Positions 55,797 to 64,000 of a stretch of 64,000 nucleotides of DNA are shown piece after piece. Within the stretch, counting starts at the first letter, position 1; each line of letters begins with the position of its first letter. Source of the DNA: Luscinia megarhynchos (Eukaryota; Chordata; Aves; Passeriformes; Turdidae); assembly GCA_034336665.1 (NCBI GenBank), contig JAPFBE010000003.1:57889352-57953351 (forward strand). Reading direction: 5' to 3'. The notes beneath the pieces were generated by a model. The model was not told the origin of the DNA. It was given only the letters and a program-made list of their open reading frames with translations, and ran no database searches. The position numbers and the translations under genes are program-made.

Positions 55797-57374
55797 CTGA
55801 AAGAAAGAAAAAAAAAGATACATATTGAAGTCCAGGTTGGCAAATAAGATAAGCCCATTTGACATCCTTTTCATATTTCTGAATGCATAGCTTCCACATA
55901 CTTGCCATATATATTCTTCACATAAACTGCATAAATGTAATTCTCATCACATACATAAAAAAATATGAAATTTAACCCTCATTTATTGTTGGCAGTTTCA
56001 CAAAATCCCCTCAGGAATGCCTGGGGATAACCAAAGGCAGAATTTTACTCCTACTCTTCCATTTTCTTAATTCATTGCCAATATTGTCTTTGTGAGCTAA
56101 TTTTATCCTCAGTATGCCAAGAACTTACATTGGTGAAAATTTTATTAGAAAATCTGCAGTGTATTATCTCTCAAAAGCAACCAGAGAAGGCTGCAAAATG
56201 CAATAAAGTATTCCCAAGTTTTTCAACTTCATTTCCTATTAACTCTGAATCCAAATAGGACTTTACCCTGTGTGTATTTGAATTGTGTCAAACATTGGCA
56301 GAACTGATTTGATGCTTGTCTTTGGGCAGGAAGGAAATATTTAAACACAGTGTTAAAAATCAAATCTGGTTTAAATGAAAGTGTTAAATATATGGCTGGT
56401 GTTAGCTGGAGTAATTGATACAGCAGTCTTTTCAGTCTTTGAACCATTAAATAGTTGTCCAGATAAATATATTTTCACACATATATCTGCTGAGGTAAAG
56501 GTCACAGTACAAGCATTATGAAGCAGAATGTTAAGAATATTATATGGATTTGGGACTTCCCTTAGAAATGTTAGTTCCTTGAAATTTAATGCTTTGGTAA
56601 AGGGGCACAATTTCTCTCCCATATGCTTCATATCTCATTATATCATGAAAGATAAGTAGGAATAAATATAAATAGTTTGTTGCACTAGTAACTTTATATT
56701 TATACCCTCAGATGGTATTTGTGCCTCTATCCACAGCACTGTAATTTCCATTACTATTATTTCTTCAGCTGAAAGACTAAGCCTACACCTTCTCAAGCAT
56801 TCTTGCATTATCTTAACATTAAATAAAAGTTAGTACTTTTTTACCATTGTCTCTGAAATCCTGCCATGGTGTGAAGACCATGGGCTTCCTGTTTTTCTGC
56901 TCTGGCAGCAGCCCTTAAAACAGGACTCAGAAAAAGCCCCACATTTATCAAATGATTCCTTTCAATCATGATTGAATCCCTTGTGTACGAAAGAGAAGGT
57001 ATGGGAGATCATGGCATGGAAATTTATGTAGAGGATCCTTTAAGATCATAAATTATTTAGTGATGTGGATTAAGGAGGAGAAGCATAAAATTAGATCCTC
57101 TGTTCAGAAGTATAATTATCAATAATGGCACAACTACACAATAAATCTTAAACCACTACAAAAAAATCCCTGCATGGACATACATAGTGTATACCAAAAC
57201 CAGGATGCTCAGTTCCGTGTATTTAAATCTGGGTTTGAAACAGACCTTCTATTCTAAATGTGTGCAGCCAGACTTCAGGCTGCACAAAACTCTGATGTTT
57301 CCACAAGCTGTAGCAAAAGCACCCTGGCTCACAGCACTGGATGCTCTAGATCTCCCATATCAAGCCAGGATAAC

Positions 57375-57446
57375 TTCAAGTTATTGAATTAAGAATCAAA
57401 AGTTACACAATTCAAGTTATACAATTAAGAATCAAAAAATAACAGT
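57375..57446. repeat. Imperfect 36-bp tandem duplication, two copies
   Basis: Units at 57375-57410 and 57411-57446 both begin TTCAAGTTAT and both contain ATTAAGAATCAAAA. It lies in OLFM4 intron 2, about 370 bp from the 34-bp duplication. Confidence 0.75.
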
Positions 57447-57816
57447 CTGAAAGACTTAGACCTAGTTCCTTGTAACTGGCTACCAACAGAGATAGCTGGG
57501 ATTACATGCAATGGCTGCCACCATCTTCTGGTAGGGAACAGCAGGAGGAACCAATCCTTTCGGAAAAGTCAGAGGTAATTGGACCTCATACTTTCACTGA
57601 TCACCAAAATCAGTTTGGCATTGAAAGAGAACCTCAAAAAAAATTTTCAAAGGTGAATGTTTAAACTGTGTGCCTAGAGTTTGTTCTGACAACAAAAAAA
57701 AAAGAAAGAATATTACTACAGCCTGAGAAGTACGAAGTTAGTCCATTTTTGAGCAAAATTGCACTGCTGTGTGAAGCTATGTCTATCACAGAGGTATCTG
57801 GAAATCTGTCCAGGTG

Positions 57817-57884
57817 TTAATAACCTTTCTCATGGTAATACTGCTAATAATTAATAACCTTTCTCACAGTAATACTGGTAATAA
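57817..57884. repeat. 34-bp tandem duplication, two copies
   Basis: Copies at 57817-57850 and 57851-57884 begin TTAATAACCTTTCTCA and agree at 31 of 34 positions. It lies in OLFM4 intron 2. It is a local duplication old enough to have gathered three substitutions, with no sign of function. Confidence 0.9.
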
Positions 57885-59668
57885 TAATGCAATACAGACC
57901 AAATGTGCAAATCACTGAAATAAACAGGCTGCTGGAATTAGTGATGGCTACTCATTAGTGAGAAGCCTGTGAATTTGAAGTTTTCTCCAGGGTTTTCAGA
58001 GCCTGGACAAAATGCTGAGGGCTGGAACAAGGCATACATAGTTATTTCAGCCGTGACTGCAGAATGCAGACCTGAAGTTCTCCTCCCATATCAGAAAATT
58101 TTCACTCAGTCAACCATCTAGGTCATTTAAGGACATGTCACCACCATCCAGCAGAGTATAGCTGAGCCTGAACTAGCACCATCACTCTGCAGTGCTCTGC
58201 ACAGCCACACCAGCATCGCAGGAAACTTAAGCTAATAGCTCCCCTGGCGAATTATTGGACAAATAAAATTTTCTCAGCAGTGCTGCACTAACAGGTCTAT
58301 ACTGCTTTTGCAGATAAATCCAGCACATATGTTAAGGATTGCAATCCTCTGTGAGGAGATTCCCACCTGCTCAGATCTGCTTTAGGAGTTTCTATGGGTT
58401 AGAAATATCAGTAGAAAAAAGAACACAACATTGCTCTGTTGATTGGCAGATAGATTTAAGCAGCTTGTAATCCCTGCTCTTCTACTGCATCTACCTGCTA
58501 GGGACTGTCTGTAGTCTCTTGACAGGCTGGCACAGAAATTCTGTGCACATCCTATTTTTAGGGATATAGACCAATAACTAGTACTGATTGCTGCTGCATT
58601 TGTCATAAAAGCCTAAAGTAGGATATGGTGAGTGCATAGGGCTTGAATTAGCCCTTTATGGGAAGAAAATGGAACCATGTGAGGCATATGTAAGGAAAAA
58701 CACCCTCAGTTTCAGTTTTTCTTCATTTCAAGCATTTTCACCTTCATTTAATGAAAAGGGCAAGAAAAATCTGCAATGCTCATTTAGTGTGTCATTTACC
58801 TGCAAATGGTATTTATCAAAACAGGTTTTGCAGCATGCAAGCAGACACTTCTCCAGCACACATTTGGAGAGTATAGAAGGGGGAACAAAGGTGCAAGATG
58901 AAGATGCAAAAGAAAAAATAGGGGAGGAATGAGGGAAGATAAAGAAATTACAAATCCAGCAACTTTCTAAAATATCTCAGCCCAGGACACTGACTTTGAG
59001 TAGGCTTGACCTCTACATATCCATAAGGAGAAGGCTGGCAGTCTGCCTTCTCAGATGGAGAAGAATTCCACTGCAGGTTAACCTGTTTTGAAAAGCAGGG
59101 GGCTTTTTTGCTCCTGTTTCTGTTAAGTGAGAATTTTGTGGCCATTGTGAGCAGTGTTCTGAAAGGCACTTTCTCTCCTTACGATCATGTGCTGATCCTC
59201 CCTTGTTATAGAATTGTCCTCTCCCTTTTCCTATTGAGAGGAACAGCCAATTCCCACTTTGCTTTAAAAGGTTAATTTTCTTCTGTAATCATAATTATGC
59301 TGGCAAAGGTTGATGTGACAGAGGAAAAATTAGTCTGGTATTTTCAGCCTACGGTTTGTACTCACTTGGCACATGAGAGCATCTCTTTATCTGCAAGCTT
59401 CCTTGCCTGCTGATTCTATAAAAGGACCCCCTTGCTTTTTGAATTAGCCAACAATCAGGCAAAAGGTTAATGATTCAATCAGATTGTTTATCTGGGACTT
59501 TTAGCACATGGAAAGCATTCTTAAGAGGGTCCAATCCTGCAGCTCTTATCCAGGAAATGTTCCCATGAGCTTCAAAGGGTGTTTAGAAGAGCAACAAATG
59601 CATGGATTCTCAGAGTCAAAAAAGGAAGCATTCAGTAGAAATTCCAGCTTCTGTGGTGAGACTAGGTT

Positions 59669-59702
59669 ATGCACGCATGCAATTGCAATTGCATGCATGC
59701 AT
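59669..59702. repeat. 34-nt near-perfect palindrome in OLFM4 intron 2
   Basis: The central 22 nt (59675-59696) form a perfect palindrome made of GCATGC, AATTGCAATT and GCATGC. Extending six bases each side (ATGCAC and ATGCAT) gives 34 nt with one mismatched pair. The core contains ATTGCAAT, a C/EBP-like palindromic half-site arrangement, and repeated ATGCA words. It may be a simple alternating purine-pyrimidine tract that happens to be symmetrical. Confidence 0.9.
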
Positions 59703-61777
59703 TTCCCTAGGAATTTGCTCAGGATCATTTCTAATAATGATCAATATTGAAAGCTTGGTTTTCCTCCATTTCATTATTTCCTTGTCTCTATGAGTATTAT
59801 CATGACCAGATTGCATAAGAAGCATTTTTTTCCTACAATTGGAAAGGCAAAGGATTTTAGAGCATGGAGATTTATGCGTGACAGGATCTCAGAATACTTA
59901 AGTTCAGATATCAACAGGATAATGCTCAAAACCTCTCTTCTTTCTACAAAAGAATTAGAACATTCTAACTGAGAAATATCACACACATCAATTTACACTA
60001 AAATTCAATCTGTTCATTTCAATTTCTGACCTAAAGTGTCATATCACGCCGAAGTATATGTCACACTTCAACTAGATGCATTGTAACACTGCTTGGCTGA
60101 TTGGTCTCGACAGGATGAAATTCAGTGAAGCCTGAGTTAGGTCAAGAATTTTCACTGTCTACAACGAGAATTGCATGTCGAGGTCAGTGTCTACACTGTG
60201 GTGCACTGCTGGGCACAGAAGGGTGACAACAGTCACAGCAGCTGACACCAGCTGGCAACGTAGGCATTAAAGTCTAGGGTGGGGACTCAGCTTGCCCTGA
60301 TTTTAGAGGTGAGTTTCAGGTACAAATCTGGACACCTAAGTTTAGGCATCTATAGTAGCAGCCAGTGTCTTTATATAAGCAAGATGTCCGAAATCATTGG
60401 AAATCTGAGGCTGTCCACACAGAGAGCTCAAGTAGCATTTGAGATGCTCCCATATCTGGCTGGCACTGACCTAAAGGGAACATGCAACCATTCTGAGGAA
60501 AATACCAGTAAGAGATAGGTTACAGCAGTGCAAGAGACTGGGAAACGTGGTACACAACCACCCTGAAGAATCATGCCAATATTTGTCTGGGAATCATGCC
60601 TCTCATCCTGTCCCAGCACAGTTACCTTCAAATGGTGGCGCTGACCATAGTGGGAACAGTATAGGAGCCTGAAATCTCAGTGATTTTCATGGCTTATTAA
60701 CCCTGAGCTGCACTTCCATGCTCCAAAGGATTAGGTAACTCCTGTGCTCGAAGGCAGCAAGACTTATGTCAGTTTGTCCTTCATGTGCCTGCTGACAGCT
60801 GAATGCATTTCACTGTTACTCCAGCTCTTTCAAAACAAACTATTTGAACTGAAAGATCTTACCACAGGATCCTACGCCTGTTGTTGTGGGTTTTATGCAC
60901 AACTTCTTTTCTGTTCTTGATTATACCAGAGGAGGGTTATGAATATTTATTATTAGAATTTATAATTTAATGCTTTGCCTTTTCTGCTGATTAATTCAAG
61001 GACACTTCATTTCTTGAGATGCTTGGTTTCCAAAGAAAACACTTTCTGCTGGTCACCCAATCTGAATCCTGAATATTTATCCATCATAAAAAGTCAAAGG
61101 CAGATTCCTGTCCTCACAGGCAGCTTCACCCAGTGCACTTCAGCATGTGTATGTTTGCCCGAGCTCCTCAAAAAATGGATCTCAATTCATGCAACAAGCA
61201 GCCAAAGCAGTGTGTGTTTGTCTTCAACAGAAATGCATAATTCAGCAGTCTCACTGCCACAGCTTCAGATGTTGACAAGAAAGATTTTTTTTTCATTTAT
61301 TTATTTTTCCCTGTGAGAGCAGAAGCAGTGAAGGGGCAATTATTCACCTACTTCTTCACTCTGGGCTGTGGTGACCTTTCCCCTCTTTCCCTTCACTGCC
61401 TTCTCACAATCTGGCTGGCTTGATACAAATAATAACACATGAAAGAGCAGGAGGCTTGTCTTCCTATAGCATCATGTAGCAATCACAACCTAATAAAACT
61501 GAGGCAAAAGAGGAAAAACATAATCATTCTTCCAAAATATAAGATATCTCTAGCTGAAAAAGCCTAGAAAAAAGATCTGAGAATATTCAAATATATATGA
61601 TGTTACAATGTCAAAGATTAAGAGATTTAATCACCTTTCTCCTTGTTCTTACAGTGCTCTCTTTCCCACTGTTTGAAAGACACACCACAGAAAAATGCTG
61701 ACTGCTGTACTTTTTCATAGGCAACCATTCTTCAGAAAAGATACAACTGTTATTTTAAAGACAAAAGAACACCTTAC

Positions 61778-61930
61778 TTTAGAAAGCTCTGCCTCAAACT
61801 TCTGTGAGAGCGTTGTGGCTATGATTTCCAGTTGCTCAGCCTTCTGCACTGGAAAGGTGGTATCCGGCAAGTACACGGAGCACTGACAAGTTCCCTCATC
61901 ATTCACAGAGCCGGACACATTGGCAAAGAG
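61778..61930 (-). CDS. OLFM4: OLFM4 coding exon 2 (N-terminal Cys segment and start of coiled coil)
   Basis: This exon encodes 51 residues (numbered 1-51 of the part of the protein visible here) and is in phase 0 at both ends. It reads [20 protein letters not shown] at its start and ends in FEAELSK. It is preceded on the minus strand by a pyrimidine-rich tract and TTTGCAG, and followed by the strong donor AAA|GTAAGG. The GTCQCS motif with two close cysteines and the LPDTTFPV motif are typical of olfactomedin-4. In the human protein these cysteines are reported to take part in disulfide-linked oligomers. The AEQLEII and [11 protein letters not shown] stretches begin an amphipathic helix that continues into the next exon. 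One N-glycosylation sequon (NVS) is visible. The family is secreted, so a signal peptide must be encoded in an upstream exon not seen here. Identification is from recalled family similarity and exact exon phase continuity; confidence is high. Confidence 0.95.
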
Positions 61931-64000
61931 CTGCAAAAACAAATTGGTAAGAAAAAAAGGGTTAACATTCTTCTCTCAGCATCTAGTAATGTCTGGCAAT
62001 AATACGAGTTGCGCCAATCATCAGTAGGTGATGATTTGAGACCATCAATTTCGTTACTAGTCATCCTTCACCTTTTTCTTCCAAGGAACTCAAAATATCT
62101 AGCAATTTTTATGACTCATCCTTACAAATCTCTCTAAAAATAGGTGAATACTGATTTAAAGACTTTGCCATTGGAAAAATTGAGACATATAATAGTCCTT
62201 ACTTTCCCAATCTTGTGGACAAGATTCCTAAGATAATGAAATAACTTTTCCAGCAGATAGAAAAACAGGAAACAAGAGGAAAATAATAGCGTAGTAAGTT
62301 AGGTCTTACAGCTACTATTCTGTTCATCTAAATTGGACAAATCATTTACAAGTCATTTACATCCATAGAGAGGAAAGCACTGAAATAGAACTAGAAACAG
62401 GGGATGTTTTGAAAAGAAAAATCTTTCATTTGAAGATTTGCAGCCAGTCACAGCAAACAGATGTGCGTTTAATTATACACCACTGAAAGGTGATGAATTA
62501 AATATGCAGGTTTGGCCTAGGGTAGAGATTCTTATTTTGCTACAAAATATTGCTCATAGCACCCACACATCACATCACAACCCACCCATCCATCCTTGTG
62601 GATAGTTGACAAAGCTCTTGCCCATGAATTGCCTTGTCCCATTTGTCTGCATGCTCACAGCATCATCACCAAGCAATGCACATGAGGGATGGAAAGGTCA
62701 GGGCTGGCACCTCCTGATCTTGCCATAATTTACAGCCAAGGCACACTGTAGTTTATAAACACCAGGCTGAATACTGAGTGTGTTCAGAACAGTTCTTTTT
62801 GTTTGTACACAAAATGTTTCCAATTCATAAACCTATCACGAATTTATTAATAAAGATATTTGATGTTACTTTAAAATATTCTGGCACACACTTCAATGCA
62901 GCTGCATATTTTAAAGCTACAGACTTGGTCTTTAAACACTTCTTTCTATAATCTCTTCTCCTGTCTTGCAGAAATCCCAGTGTTATTCATGTGTTTTCTC
63001 TTTTCCTTTCCCTCTTAAAAATAAAAAAAGCAAACAACAAAACTATGTCCTGAGAGCTGACATTTCAGCACTTCTTCCCTTGCTTTTTCACAGTGGTTTC
63101 AACTAATGTCCTTACTGAAAAACCAGCCCAGGACACACTGTGATGACCAGCAGCAAAGTTGTCTTGACCTGTGAGCTCAAAAAGAAGAGCAGCAAGCAGG
63201 AATCATCCCAGTTCACACCTCTGGCAACCTCTTTACTGCAGTCCCAACAAAGTGCATGCATCTCATTTTGAAAGAAAGCGTGGAAAGTAGTTTTATCTGT
63301 GTTATTCAAGCACCATGGGCCTCAAACTTCACTCAGACTGCTGAACACATTTAACACGAAAGGGAGCAGAGAAGAATCTCATGGCATTCCAGAATGTCCC
63401 AGCACAAAACTTCCATTGATTTCTCTGCCAGACTAGCTACCAAAACACTTCTGAAAATCCCACTGAGAGCATATTATGTCTAAGTTTCCAAGTATTTGGA
63501 AATATGGCTATCAGTATGTAAATTACTATGAAAAAGCAGTTCCTAAGTCACTTAGGTATTGCTACACCTCTGAGTCCTCAGTGCATTGGCATGGTTAGGA
63601 CGGCAGGCAAGTTGTTCAGCAATAAAAAAAGGAACAGATGGGAGAGACCAAAAGAAGAAATAAATGTGGCTTAGTGAGTATATGGGAGCTTCTCTGAGAC
63701 TCTTGCACATTAGCATGCTAATTTTTATGTGGAAGGCATTGTGTTCTATTCCTTCTGTGCATTACACAAATATGAGTACATGTATACAAGAGAGAGTATG
63801 CTGTACATTGCATAGCAATAGCTATACCTTTATATATTATATCTTTATGTGCTATATCTTTGTATGCATTAAATACCCTGCTGTAAACTACAGTCTCGAC
63901 CGTACTACACCAATCAGTTTTCTAGACTTACCCTGCCTATTTAATGTGCTAAAAAACCCCATTCATAAATGTGTATATCTCCTAAGAAACCTTGAACAGA
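61931..64000 (-). other. OLFM4: Part of OLFM4 intron 1
   Basis: Sequence upstream of exon 2 to the window edge. I looked on the minus strand for a start codon followed by a hydrophobic signal peptide and a phase-0 donor, and found no convincing one. The first coding exon, 5' UTR and promoter therefore most likely lie beyond 64000, making intron 1 longer than 2.07 kb. An exon encoded by unfamiliar, low-complexity sequence could still have been missed. Confidence 0.7.

Larger units (their letters stand above)
55797..61777 (-). other. OLFM4: OLFM4 intron 2 (5981 nt)
   Basis: Bounded by GTAAGG after exon 2 and TTTCAG before exon 3. It contains two short tandem duplications (57375-57446 and 57817-57884) and the palindrome at 59669-59702. 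I could not support a coding exon in it. Confidence 0.88.

Noticed and set aside
63112..63309. Minus-strand frame with a hydrophobic TTLLLVITVCPGLVF stretch followed by a good donor (TCA|GTAAGG), considered as OLFM4 exon 1
   Set aside because: The frame that encodes the hydrophobic stretch does not end in phase 0 at the donor, and the phase-0 frame has no signal peptide or suitable start codon.

Overview
The window looks like AT-rich, gene-poor chromosomal DNA from a sauropsid vertebrate, most likely a bird. Three things support this. The one protein-coding gene I can establish has vertebrate-type introns with GT-AG splice sites. The recognisable dispersed repeats are degraded CR1 LINE fragments, the dominant retrotransposon of birds and also present in other reptiles. 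Overall repeat density is low, as in birds. There are no operons, bacterial genes, CRISPR arrays, tRNA genes or rRNA genes that I can see.

Layout: (1) Positions 1-44.2 kb hold no gene I can support. This intergenic stretch lies downstream (3') of the gene on the right. It contains a 642-bp uninterrupted purine tract built on an AAGG tetranucleotide (20542-21183), a 39-base poly(A) run (11952-11990), a roughly 400-bp CpG-rich patch (14979-15373), several short tandem duplications and four CR1 fragments. (2) Positions about 44.9-61.9 kb hold the 3' four coding exons of an olfactomedin-4 gene (OLFM4) on the minus strand: exon 2 (61778-61930), exon 3 (55584-55796), exon 4 (54528-54681) and the coding part of the last exon (46308-47101). 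They join in frame to 437 residues plus a stop: a Cys-containing N-terminal segment, a coiled coil and a complete C-terminal olfactomedin domain. The first coding exon, with the signal peptide, was not found and probably lies beyond position 64000. (3) The introns hold two notable symmetrical structures: a long imperfect inverted repeat with arms of about 130 nt in intron 4 (49841-50103), and a 34-nt near-perfect palindrome in intron 2 (59669-59702).

Nearly all other open frames are short, lack splice or homology support and overlap on both strands, as expected by chance or from low-complexity DNA. The most unusual item is the intron 4 inverted repeat. In the OLFM4 pre-mRNA it could fold into a long hairpin, and it may be an old palindromic transposable element or a retained functional element. 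I see no clear evidence of a wholly new biological system.
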